Assembly (NCBI RefSeq): GCF_000312485.1 | Contig: NZ_HE997645.1 | Span: forward strand, 450,239-514,238 | Source of the DNA: Yersinia massiliensis CCUG 53443 | GTDB lineage: Bacteria; Pseudomonadota; Gammaproteobacteria; Enterobacterales; Enterobacteriaceae | Direction of reading: 5' to 3' | Length of the DNA stretch: 64,000 nt | Shown here: one piece after another, positions 46,052-55,455 of the stretch | Numbering within the stretch: the stretch's first letter is position 1 | Layout: every line of letters starts with the position of its first letter | Program-made: the position numbers and the translations under genes | The notes under the pieces: model-generated | What the model saw: the letters and a program-made list of their open reading frames with translations, nothing else | What the model was told of the DNA's origin: nothing | Database searches by the model: none

Positions 46052-47206
46052 ATGAGCGAAACCCTATCTGCCAGTACCTGTGGCACAACAACCTGGACTG
46101 AAAAAGAGATCCGTCAGCAACCTGCATGCTGGAACCTGTCGTTAAAAAACATCGAAAGCCAGCGTAGTGATATCGACACTTTTCTTGCGCCACTCCTACA
46201 AAAACCGGATCTACAGATTGTCCTGACCGGCGCGGGAACCTCAGCCTTTATCGGCGATATTATTGCGCCGTGGCTGTCACGCCATAGTGGCAAAAACTTT
46301 GTCGCGGTGCCGACAACAGACCTCGTGACCAATCCAGTCGACTATTTGTCTACCCATAGACCGACGTTGCTCGTCTCCTTTGCACGCTCCGGCAATAGTC
46401 CCGAAAGCGTCGCGGCGGTTAACTTAGCCGACCAACTCGTGAGCCAATGCCACCATCTGGTCATCACCTGTAATGAAGCAGGCAGTTTGTACCAAAGTGC
46501 CCTGAGAAGTGATAACTCACTTGCCCTGCTCATGCCAGCCGAAACCCATGACCGTGGTTTCGCCATGACCAGCAGTATCAGTACCATGATGGCTAGCTGC
46601 CTGAGCGTATTTGCCCCCGACATCATTAACAGCACGCGTTTCGGCGATGTGGCAACACGCTGCCAGCAGATAATCGCTTCACAGGATGACTTCCGTCAGT
46701 CTGCGTTTGGTGATCTGCCTTTCAAACGGATCGTTTACCTCGGCAGTGGTGGGTTACAGGGTGTGGCGCGTGAATCGGCGCTGAAAGTGCTCGAACTGAC
46801 CGCCGGTAAACTGGCGGCGTTTTATGACTCTCCGACCGGTTTCCGCCACGGACCAAAATCATTGGTCAATGCGGAAACATTGGTTGTGGTCTTTGTCTCA
46901 AGCCACCCTTACACCCGCCAATATGACCTCGACTTGCTCGGCGAACTACGCCGCGACCAACAAGCGATGCGCGTGGTAGCCATTTCAGCCGAGCCGAGTC
47001 CTGAAATCACTGCTGGGCCGCACATCTTGCTCCCCGCCGCCCGAGAATTTATCGATGTCGAACAGGCCTTCTGCTTCCTGATGTACACCCAAATTTTCGC
47101 CCTCAACGAATCCATCAAAGCAGGCATCACCCCTGACACGCCTTCCGCCAGCGGCACAGTAAACCGTGTCGTGAAAGGTGTCGTTATTCACCCTTGGAAA
47201 GGCTGA
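46052..47206 (+). CDS. agaS: Galactosamine-6-phosphate isomerase/deaminase AgaS
   Basis: A 384-residue protein with two SIS domains. LTGAGTSAFIGD and SFARSGNSPESVAAV mark the first, and YLGSGGLQGVARESALKVLELT with SPTGFRHGPKS the second. AgaS converts galactosamine-6-phosphate to tagatose-6-phosphate and ammonia. It begins a separate transcript, 12 bases before kbaY. Confidence 0.92.
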   Translation: MSETLSASTCGTTTWTEKEIRQQPACWNLSLKNIESQRSDIDTFLAPLLQKPDLQIVLTGAGTSAFIGDIIAPWLSRHSGKNFVAVPTTDLVTNPVDYLSTHRPTLLVSFARSGNSPESVAAVNLADQLVSQCHHLVITCNEAGSLYQSALRSDNSLALLMPAETHDRGFAMTSSISTMMASCLSVFAPDIINSTRFGDVATRCQQIIASQDDFRQSAFGDLPFKRIVYLGSGGLQGVARESALKVLELTAGKLAAFYDSPTGFRHGPKSLVNAETLVVVFVSSHPYTRQYDLDLLGELRRDQQAMRVVAISAEPSPEITAGPHILLPAAREFIDVEQAFCFLMYTQIFALNESIKAGITPDTPSASGTVNRVVKGVVIHPWKG

Positions 47207-48097
<891 letters not shown>

Positions 48098-48115
48098 ATG
48101 TTACACCCTGAAAAA

Positions 48116-48141
48116 GTTACCCGGCTCATCCGTCGGGTAAC
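48116..48141 (+). terminator. Hairpin after kbaY, terminator-like without U-run
   Basis: GTTACCCG (48116-48123) and CGGGTAAC (48134-48141) make an 8-base stem with a 10-base loop, but no T-run follows. It could weakly terminate or stabilise the agaS-kbaY mRNA while allowing read-through into the glycosidase gene. Confidence 0.45.
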
Positions 48142-48222
48142 ACCCTGAGTTTGCGTCACTATCTGCTACATCTAATAAAAATATTCATAGCTTTTCTGTA
48201 CCTACAAATACAAGGACATCGT

Positions 48223-50121
48223 ATGAAAATAATGATAAAGAGCTCACTGCTCTTGTTGCTGGTGAGCCATGGCGCCCTTGCCTCCGAATACCTGCTGAAT
48301 AACGATAAGATCGCCCTCTCTTTTAACGATGCAAACTCCGCTGTCGTGATACAAGATAAGATTTCAAACCATAAACTTGCCCCGGTGGAACTGTTCTTTC
48401 TGACATTGCCTAACGAAGAGGTGATTCACGCCGCCGACTTCAAAATTAAGAATGTCAGTCAGAAAGGCGATGCCATTCATATCAATTACGAACATAAAGA
48501 CTTTGATGTCGTCGTGGTGCTCAACGTATTAAAAGGGAAATACGCCAGTATCGACTACCAGATTCAAGCGAAGGGTCAGCCACGCGATGTGGCGAAAATA
48601 ACCTTCTTCCCGACCAAAGGGCAATCCCAAGCCCCTTACGTAGATGGCGCCATCAATAGCTCACCGATCATTGCTGACAGCTTCTTTATTCTGCCGGAAA
48701 AACCGATCGTCAATACCTATGCCTATGAAACAACAACCAATTTAAATGTGCCGTTAAAAACGCCTATTACGACGGATGCACCTGTCACCTTCACTACCTA
48801 TTTCGGCACCTTTGAAGAAAGCAATCAGTTGCGCCGTAGCTTTAACCAATTTATCAATGAGATGCGTGCGCGCCCCTATCATCCCTACCTTCACTACAAT
48901 AGCTGGATGGATATAGGTTTCTTCACCACCTACACCGAGCAAGAAGTGCTCAACCGTATGGATACCTACGCTAACGAGCTGATTAAAAAACGTGGGGTAA
49001 AACTGGACGGTTTCTTACTGGATGACGGCTGGGATGACCGCACCGGCAAATGGCTGTTTGGCCCTGCATTTAGCCAAGGATTTGGGGTGGTAAAAGATAA
49101 GGCCGATAGCCTGCATACCTCGGTAGGCTTATGGCTATCACCTTGGGGCGGGTATAACAAACCACGCGATATCCGTGTCTCGCACGCGAAAGAAAATGGT
49201 TTCGAAACCGTTGATGGGAAATTCGCGCTGTCCGGCCCCAATTACTTCCGCAATTTCAATGAGCAGATCATCAAGCTCATCAAAAACGAACACATCACCT
49301 CCTTCAAACTAGACGGCATGGGTAACGCCAACTCGCATATTCCGGGCAGCCAGTTCGCTTCTGACTTCGACGCCTCTATCGAGTTGATTAAAAACATGCG
49401 AGAGGTCAATAAAGACCTGTTTATCAACCTGACCACGGGCACCGATGCCAGCCCGTCATGGCTGTTCTACGCGGATTCTATTTGGCGTCAGGGCGATGAT
49501 ATCAACCTGTTTGGCAAAGGTTCGCCCGCTCAGCAATGGATGACCTACCGTGATGCTGAAACCTACCGCTCGATTGTGCGTAAAGGCCCGCTATTCCCCA
49601 TCAATTCACTGATGTATCACGGTATTGTCAGCGCAGAAAACGCCTATTTTGGACTGGAGAAAGTGCAAACTGACCGCGATTTTGCCGATCAGGTATGGAG
49701 TTACTTTGCCACAGGCACCCAGCTACAAGAGCTCTACATCACGCCTTCCCTGCTAAACAGTCATAAATGGGACACGCTGGCCAATGCCGCTAAATGGTCA
49801 CGGGAAAATAGTGATGTGCTGGTGGATACCCATTGGATTGGTGGCAACCCAACCTCGCTGGAAGTGTATGGCTGGGCATCTTGGAACCCAAATAAAGCGA
49901 TATTGGGTTTACGAAATCCGCTGGATAAAGAGCAAAGCTACTATTTAGACTTGACCAAAAGTTTCGAAATTCCGAGCGGCGAAACAACGAGCTTCACCCT
50001 CAAACCGGTGTACGGCGCGAATACCACCCTGCCTGTTGATTACAGTCAACCGGTGATTATCACGCTAAAACCATTGGAAACACTGGTCATCGAAGCAGCA
50101 CCTGTTGCTCGCATAAAATAA
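48223..50121 (+). CDS. Exported GH36-type alpha-galactosidase / alpha-N-acetylgalactosaminidase
   Basis: A 632-residue protein with an N-terminal signal peptide (MIKSSLLLLLVSHGALAS), so periplasmic or secreted. ATG 48223 with AAGGA is preferred to the upstream ATG 48151. A (beta/alpha)8 domain carries LDGFLLDDGWDD (about residues 259-270), the nucleophile Asp364 in FKLDGMGN, and likely acid/base Asp in WRQGDD (about 425-426), as in GH36. The C-terminal part is a beta-domain. Next to a complete GalNAc pathway it probably releases alpha-linked GalNAc (or galactose) from glycans. Substrate is not established. Confidence 0.83.
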   Translation: MKIMIKSSLLLLLVSHGALASEYLLNNDKIALSFNDANSAVVIQDKISNHKLAPVELFFLTLPNEEVIHAADFKIKNVSQKGDAIHINYEHKDFDVVVVLNVLKGKYASIDYQIQAKGQPRDVAKITFFPTKGQSQAPYVDGAINSSPIIADSFFILPEKPIVNTYAYETTTNLNVPLKTPITTDAPVTFTTYFGTFEESNQLRRSFNQFINEMRARPYHPYLHYNSWMDIGFFTTYTEQEVLNRMDTYANELIKKRGVKLDGFLLDDGWDDRTGKWLFGPAFSQGFGVVKDKADSLHTSVGLWLSPWGGYNKPRDIRVSHAKENGFETVDGKFALSGPNYFRNFNEQIIKLIKNEHITSFKLDGMGNANSHIPGSQFASDFDASIELIKNMREVNKDLFINLTTGTDASPSWLFYADSIWRQGDDINLFGKGSPAQQWMTYRDAETYRSIVRKGPLFPINSLMYHGIVSAENAYFGLEKVQTDRDFADQVWSYFATGTQLQELYITPSLLNSHKWDTLANAAKWSRENSDVLVDTHWIGGNPTSLEVYGWASWNPNKAILGLRNPLDKEQSYYLDLTKSFEIPSGETTSFTLKPVYGANTTLPVDYSQPVIITLKPLETLVIEAAPVARIK

Positions 50122-50129
50122 CCCCCTTT

Positions 50130-50159
50130 CTGGCCTGATAACGGTATTTATCAGGCCAG
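50130..50159 (+). terminator. Strong hairpin after glycosidase gene
   Basis: CTGGCCTGATAA (50130-50141) and TTATCAGGCCAG (50148-50159) form a perfect 12-base stem with a six-base loop. No T-run follows, so it may be a REP-like or processing structure rather than a classical terminator. Confidence 0.6.
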
Positions 50160-50172
50160 TCATCAGGTTCCC

Positions 50173-50217
50173 CACAGCTTCCCCTTTCACCGCTTCCTAT
50201 TTCACAGCTTCCCCTTT
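50173..50217. repeat. 15-base direct repeat
   Basis: CACAGCTTCCCCTTT occurs at 50173-50187 and again at 50203-50217 with a 30-base period; the intervening bases are also pyrimidine-rich. Meaning is unclear. Confidence 0.5.
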
Positions 50218-50318
50218 AAAAAATAGATGCCCTATTTTTGGGTGTCATTTACCCGCCGTTATGGCAATATACGTTTTATATATGTTTTGTATAGGTATTG
50301 TCTGAGTATAGGTGCTAT

Positions 50319-50567
50319 ATGGGTATCGTAAAAATCTCCGATTTGATGCATGAGAACCTGCGTATCGCCAGCAACGCGATGAGCCGCTCCATTAATTCTC
50401 AGGCTGAGCACTGGCTCAAAATAGGGATGCTGGCAGAACTTTATCCCCAATTAACCCATCATGAACTTGCCAGAGCATTGGTTCAGGCAGAACTCCACGG
50501 CGGAGCTGACATTACCAGAATGATTCAAAATGACGCTCAGTTGAATAAAGAAGAGGAAGCACAATGA
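50319..50567 (+). CDS. ParD-like antitoxin-domain protein coupled to map
   Basis: An 82-residue protein beginning MGIVKISDLMHENLRIAS at ATG 50319; the extended TTG frame is less likely. Its IKISDLMHE-type start and SRSINSQAEHWLKIG helix resemble ribbon-helix-helix DNA-binding ParD-like proteins (DUF3423 type). It ends four bases into a methionine aminopeptidase gene (ATGA), so it may bind its own promoter. No ParE toxin is present. It is conserved with map in my recollection of enterobacteria, but function is unknown. Confidence 0.75.
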   Translation: MGIVKISDLMHENLRIASNAMSRSINSQAEHWLKIGMLAELYPQLTHHELARALVQAELHGGADITRMIQNDAQLNKEEEAQ

Positions 50568-51349
50568 CAGCCGTAAAAATCCACTCACAAGCTGAGATTG
50601 AAATGGCCCGCGCCGCTGGCCATGCTGCCGCTAAAGTGCTGGAAATCATCACGCCTTATGTTGTGGCGGGCGTCACCACCGATGAGATCGATCGGTTGTG
50701 TCATGAATACATCGTGAACGAGCTGAAGGTGATCCCCGCCAATATTGGCTATCACGGCTATGCGCACACCGTGTGTACCTCCGTCAATCATGTGGTTTGC
50801 CACGGGATCCCATCGGATAAAAAACTCAAAAAAGGCGATATCGTGAACATCGATGTGGCCATTATCAAAGACGGTTGGTACGGCGATACCAGCAGAATGT
50901 ACTACGTTGGTGAGCCATCGGTCAGGGCTAAGCGCTTGGTGGATATCACCTATTTATCCATGGTCGAAGGCATCAAAGTGGTGCGGCCGGGTGCCACACT
51001 CGGCGATATCGGCGCAGCTATCCAACAGGTCGCGGAAGGCGCGGGTTTTTCGGTCGTGAGAGAATATTGCGGTCACGGTGTCGGCGAGGAATATCATACT
51101 GCCCCGCAAGTCCTGCATTACGGGATTGCAGGGACCGGCATGGTGCTCAAAGCGGGCATGATTTTCACTATCGAACCGATGATTAATGCGGGGAAAGCCG
51201 CCACCAGCGTACTGTCTGATGGCTGGACCGTTGTCACCAAAGACCGCTCGCTCTCTGCCCAATGGGAACATACCATTGCCGTGACCGACACCGGCTACGA
51301 CCTACTGACCCCTTGGCCAGAAGGCACCGGAGAATACCCAGCAATTTAA
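50564..51349 (+). CDS. map: Type I methionine aminopeptidase
   Basis: A 261-residue MetAP with all metal ligands present: two Asp in VNIDVAIIKDGWYGDTSRM, His in YCGHGVGEEYH, Glu in FTIEPMIN and Glu in AQWEHTIAV. It removes N-terminal Met from nascent proteins. Its pairing with a ParD-like gene differs from the essential map beside rpsB, so this is probably an accessory paralogue. Start overlaps the small upstream gene. Confidence 0.9.
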   Translation: MTAVKIHSQAEIEMARAAGHAAAKVLEIITPYVVAGVTTDEIDRLCHEYIVNELKVIPANIGYHGYAHTVCTSVNHVVCHGIPSDKKLKKGDIVNIDVAIIKDGWYGDTSRMYYVGEPSVRAKRLVDITYLSMVEGIKVVRPGATLGDIGAAIQQVAEGAGFSVVREYCGHGVGEEYHTAPQVLHYGIAGTGMVLKAGMIFTIEPMINAGKAATSVLSDGWTVVTKDRSLSAQWEHTIAVTDTGYDLLTPWPEGTGEYPAI

Positions 51350-51404
51350 CGCGGGGCTATTTATAGCGGGGCCTATTTATTGCAGGGCTTAGTTATCACG
51401 ATGA

Positions 51405-52169
51405 TTAGTTATCGCGGTAATAGACCGCGATATGCTGGCCCTGCACTTTTTCGATACTGATGTTCAGATCGAAAATGTCCTCCAGAATATCAGGCTTCAT
51501 AATCTCCGCTGGTGCTCCCCGATAGATCACTTCACCGTCTTTCATCGCAATAATATGGTCGGAATACGCTGAGGCAAAATTGATATCGTGGATCACCAAG
51601 ATGATGGTTTTTTGCAATTCATCCGCCGCGCGCCGTAATTGCTTCATCATCGCTACGCAATGCTTCATGTCTAGGTTATTTAATGGCTCATCGAGCAGGA
51701 TATATTTCGTATCCTGACACAGCACCATCGCAACATAGGCACGCTGCCGCTGCCCACCGGAAAGCTCATCAAGATAGCGATCCTTAAAGGGCGTCAGATT
51801 GAGGAACGCCATCGCAGCGTCAATATGCTGTCGGTCGTCTTCATTCAGCCGCCCTTTCGAATAAGGATAGCGGCCAAACCCCACCAAATCAGATACCGTC
51901 AGGCGGCTAGTAAAATGATTCTCTTGGCGTAACACCGATAAAATGGTCGCCAGCTTATCGCCAGATGTTTTGGCGACATCCAGATCATTAAACAAAACAT
52001 GCCCGCTATCGGGCGTCAGCAACCGGCTCATGATCGACAATAACGTAGACTTACCGGCACCATTTGGCCCAATGATTGAGGTTATTCCCCCAGAGGGAAT
52101 ACGCTCATTAATACTGTTGAGCACCGATGTGTCTTGGTATTTTTTATTAATGCCATTAATTTCAATCAC
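51405..52169 (-). CDS. Ferric-siderophore ABC importer ATPase
   Basis: A 254-residue FepC/FecE-type ATPase with Walker A GPNGAGKST, signature LSGGQRQR and Walker B YILLDEPLNNLD. Its close length and end resemble the VctC/CeuD/YclP group. It overlaps the permease stop by four bases and ends the four-gene operon. Substrate is inferred to be a catecholate or related iron complex. Confidence 0.88.
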   Translation of the reverse strand: MIEINGINKKYQDTSVLNSINERIPSGGITSIIGPNGAGKSTLLSIMSRLLTPDSGHVLFNDLDVAKTSGDKLATILSVLRQENHFTSRLTVSDLVGFGRYPYSKGRLNEDDRQHIDAAMAFLNLTPFKDRYLDELSGGQRQRAYVAMVLCQDTKYILLDEPLNNLDMKHCVAMMKQLRRAADELQKTIILVIHDINFASAYSDHIIAMKDGEVIYRGAPAEIMKPDILEDIFDLNISIEKVQGQHIAVYYRDN

Positions 52170-53173
52170 ACTGGAGCCTTTCTGATTAAAAGATAAATAA
52201 ATAGCGCGCCGCCAACAAACTCAATCACCACCGACAGTGTTCCCGACATATTTAACAGGCGGTCGAGAATTAACTGGCCCCCCACCAAGGTAATCGCCCC
52301 CAGCAAGAAAACGCCCGGTAGCAGATATTGATGTCGGAATGATCCCACCAGCGGATAAGCCAGATTGGCGATCAGTAAACCTAAAAAGGTCAGCGGCCCG
52401 ACAAGGGCGGTTGAGATAGCCACCAATAATGAGACGAGCAGGAGGATAACGGTTATTTTTTTCTGATAGTCGACCCCCAGATTAACCGCGGTATTTCTCC
52501 CCAATGCAATCACATCAAGGCAATTACGCATGCGCCAAACGACAATCCCCACGATCACAATGATCCCCGTGGACAAAGCAATAATTTCTGGCGCGGCTCG
52601 GGTAAAGGTGGCAAATACCCGCCCCTGCAATATGGCAAATTCACTGGGTGACAGCAGGCGCTGCATCAGGCTGGATAAGCTGCGAAATAACGTGCCGCAA
52701 ACCAAGCCAATGAGTAGCACTTTATGCAGATTGATGCCCACGCCCGTCAACAACCAACGGTAAAGAACGACCGAGAACAAGAGCAGTAATGCCGATTCGC
52801 AGAGGAACTTACCGGTCACCCCTAACACTCTGAAACCATTGGCATCGACAAAGAATATCAGCATCGTTTGGATGAGGATAAACAGCGCCTCAAGCCCCAT
52901 GACAGACGGCGTTAAAATGCGATTATTGGTGACGGTTTGGAATAATACCGTCGCAATGCCCGCGGCAAACGCCACTAATAGCATGGTGGCTAAAATCAAG
53001 CCGCGATGAACCAGAATATACTGGATGTTCCCCTTCAGATTAATCGTCATGAAGATGGTGATAGCCACGAGGGCAATCATGCTCATTAACAAGAGTCTTT
53101 TTGCCGGTGAGCTTAGCAGCTTGTTATTCGCCTGAAGTGGGCTTTCTTTTACGGCATACTCACGAGCTTGCAT
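52166..53173 (-). CDS. Ferric-siderophore ABC permease (second)
   Basis: A 335-residue FecCD-type permease with about nine hydrophobic segments. The block TALVGPLTFLGLLIANLAYPLVG corresponds to the family cytoplasmic-loop region that meets the ATPase. It overlaps the first permease by 14 bases. Confidence 0.88.
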   Translation of the reverse strand: MQAREYAVKESPLQANNKLLSSPAKRLLLMSMIALVAITIFMTINLKGNIQYILVHRGLILATMLLVAFAAGIATVLFQTVTNNRILTPSVMGLEALFILIQTMLIFFVDANGFRVLGVTGKFLCESALLLLFSVVLYRWLLTGVGINLHKVLLIGLVCGTLFRSLSSLMQRLLSPSEFAILQGRVFATFTRAAPEIIALSTGIIVIVGIVVWRMRNCLDVIALGRNTAVNLGVDYQKKITVILLLVSLLVAISTALVGPLTFLGLLIANLAYPLVGSFRHQYLLPGVFLLGAITLVGGQLILDRLLNMSGTLSVVIEFVGGALFIYLLIRKAPV

Positions 53174-54122
53174 GGCGCTTTGTCCTCACGATTAATAACA
53201 GGAAAACAAGTGCACCAATGGCCCCTAAAATAACGCTGGCAGGTATTTCAAATGGGTAGCTGATTAACCGGCCGATAATGTCACACAGAACAACCAATCC
53301 TCCGCCACACAATGCCACCCAAGGGATGGTCCGGCGTAAATTATCGCCCATCGCCATGCTGACAATATTGGGCACAATCAACCCCAAAAACGGCAATACA
53401 CCAATGACCACCACCACCACACCACTGGTGATAGCAATAATAGACATCCCGATCAACATCACGCGTTGGTAATTCAAACCGACGTTGACTGAAAAATCTC
53501 GCCCCATCCCCGCCACGGTAAAGCGATCAGCAATCAGGCAGGAAATGAGCGTTAATGCCCCCACGATCCACAGCAACTCATAGCGGCCTTGCAGTACGCC
53601 AGAGAAATCACCGGACTCCCAGCTGCCGAGCGATTGTAAAAGCTCAAACTCCATCGCCAAGAAAGTCGTGACCGCGCTAAATACCGCGCCCAACATAATA
53701 CCGGTTAGCGGCACCATCAGAGCGGACTTCATTCTCATGCGCGCCAACAGCAGCATAAACAGTGCCGTGCCCCCCATCGCAAAGACAGTGGCAACCAGCA
53801 TCTTAACGATAACCGGTGCGGATGGGCTGAACACCATGACCAACAACAAGCCAAGGCTGGCCGATTGGGTGGTACCAGCAATCGAGGGTTCGACGAAACG
53901 GTTTTGCGTCAACATCTGCATAATCAGACCGGCGACACTCATCGCACTCCCTGCCAGCACCAATGCCAAGGTTCGCGGCACACGGCTCAGCAGGAAAATG
54001 TCGCGCATATCGGGATCAGACCAGACATCGGCGAAGGTGACGTGACCGGCACCGATAAACAAACTACAGATCATCAGGCCCAGTAAAATCACCAGGCCTG
54101 CGATAAAGCTAAGATTTTTCAT
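53160..54122 (-). CDS. Ferric-siderophore ABC permease (first)
   Basis: A 320-residue FecCD-type permease with RVPRTLALVLAGSAMSVAG and GVLPFLGLIVPNIVSM, typical of iron-chelate importers. It starts nine bases after the binding-protein stop and pairs with the next permease. Confidence 0.88.
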   Translation of the reverse strand: MKNLSFIAGLVILLGLMICSLFIGAGHVTFADVWSDPDMRDIFLLSRVPRTLALVLAGSAMSVAGLIMQMLTQNRFVEPSIAGTTQSASLGLLLVMVFSPSAPVIVKMLVATVFAMGGTALFMLLLARMRMKSALMVPLTGIMLGAVFSAVTTFLAMEFELLQSLGSWESGDFSGVLQGRYELLWIVGALTLISCLIADRFTVAGMGRDFSVNVGLNYQRVMLIGMSIIAITSGVVVVVIGVLPFLGLIVPNIVSMAMGDNLRRTIPWVALCGGGLVVLCDIIGRLISYPFEIPASVILGAIGALVFLLLIVRTKRHASS

Positions 54123-54131
54123 CAGTGATCA

Positions 54132-55085
54132 TTACTGCGCAGAGGCTTGTTTATCCAATACCGCACTGATTTTATCCATCAGCTGCGTATAGCTTTGTAT
54201 ACCACCGGCAATGTAAAGCGAGGCTGAATCAAGATAGACAATATGGTTATTTTGCCATGCTTTAGTTTTATTAATCAGCGCATTATCAAGCACTTGTTGA
54301 GCAGATTGCCCTTCAGTGCGGCCAATCGCATTGTCTCTATCCAGTACAAACAGCCAATCAGGATTCGCATTGAGAATGAACTCAGAGGTCACCACATTCC
54401 CATGGCTGCCGGTTTCTGCGAAGGTCGCAGCAGGTTTGAAACCTAGCTCGTCAAAGATAAAACCAAAACGGGAACCCGGGGTATAGGCTGAAATTTTGCC
54501 ACCGCTGACCATCAGTACCATCGCTGTACCGGCATTCGCTGATTTTTGCTTGATGCTATCAATCTGATTGGTGAACTTGCTCAGCAACGCTTTTGCCTCG
54601 TCCTCTTTACCAAAGATGGACGCTAATTGTTCAGTGCGGTGACTCAGGCTTTGGGTAAAGTTTTTGGTATCGATATCCAATGCAATCGTCGGCGCGATAG
54701 CACTAAGCTTGTCGTAAGCATCTTGAGCACGGCCACCCGCGATAATCAGGTCAGGTTTCGCTTCGCTCAGAGCTTCGTAGTTAGGTTCAAAAAGCGTGCC
54801 GGCATTCAGGTATTCAGGCCCGCTGTATTTAGATAAAAAGGCAGGGAGATGCGTACTGGTCTGCGGCACACCGGCTACTTTAATGCCTAGAGCATCAGCG
54901 GTATCTAACACGGAAGGGTTCAAAATGATGACTTTCTGCGGGTTTTGCGGAACCAGCGTTGTCCCTTGCGCATGTTCAATACTGATTTTCGCTGTTGCAT
55001 CAGGGGTTGCCGATGAATCATCACAACCGGTCATGGCAACCGTTGCAGCCAATAAAGATGAAAATAGAGCCAGACGTAATCGCAT
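54132..55085 (-). CDS. Ferric-siderophore-binding lipoprotein (CeuE/VctP-like)
   Basis: The 317-residue protein starts at ATG 55085 with AGGAGAG just upstream; the ORF to 55145 would run through the Fur-box-like sequence. A lipobox MTGC places Cys at residue 21. Domains of a class III binding protein follow: DTADALGIKVAGVP, EALSEAKPDLIIAGG and LFVLDRD. This group binds ferric catecholate complexes. No siderophore genes or TonB receptor adjoin it. Confidence 0.88.
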   Translation of the reverse strand: MRLRLALFSSLLAATVAMTGCDDSSATPDATAKISIEHAQGTTLVPQNPQKVIILNPSVLDTADALGIKVAGVPQTSTHLPAFLSKYSGPEYLNAGTLFEPNYEALSEAKPDLIIAGGRAQDAYDKLSAIAPTIALDIDTKNFTQSLSHRTEQLASIFGKEDEAKALLSKFTNQIDSIKQKSANAGTAMVLMVSGGKISAYTPGSRFGFIFDELGFKPAATFAETGSHGNVVTSEFILNANPDWLFVLDRDNAIGRTEGQSAQQVLDNALINKTKAWQNNHIVYLDSASLYIAGGIQSYTQLMDKISAVLDKQASAQ

Positions 55086-55130
55086 TTTCTCTCCTGAAAA
55101 ATAGGGATTTAAATATCCTTGAGTGCTAAC

Positions 55131-55149
55131 GCTAATGATTTGCATTACT
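55131..55149 (-). promoter_or_regulatory. Candidate Fur box in divergent promoter region
   Basis: GCTAATGATTTGCATTACT matches the classical 19-base Fur consensus at about 13 of 19 positions. It lies 46 bases ahead of the binding-protein start. The remainder of the 370-base gap to the transporter at 55456 holds no other gene I can support. Confidence 0.6.
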
Positions 55150-55455
55150 AATGTCGGAATAATACCTATCTCTGCCAGTGATGAACAGGTTAAAAAACCA
55201 CTTTAATCTGAGTTCCACACCTCTCATGCAAGTACCATCCAGTTTCATGGCAGTTTTGTGAACATTATCTAAAGATTTAATAATTAGATTGACCTATCTA
55301 CGCGGGTAGATACACTAAAAGAGAAGGGTAATATTAATGTTTGCTAATGTTTTCTTCATATTCATTTAGCTGACTGACATTAAAGCTGAGTGTAAAACCA
55401 ACAAGCAGACATTAATGCGTGAACATGATGCTTCAACACCAGGGGAACCTTTTTA

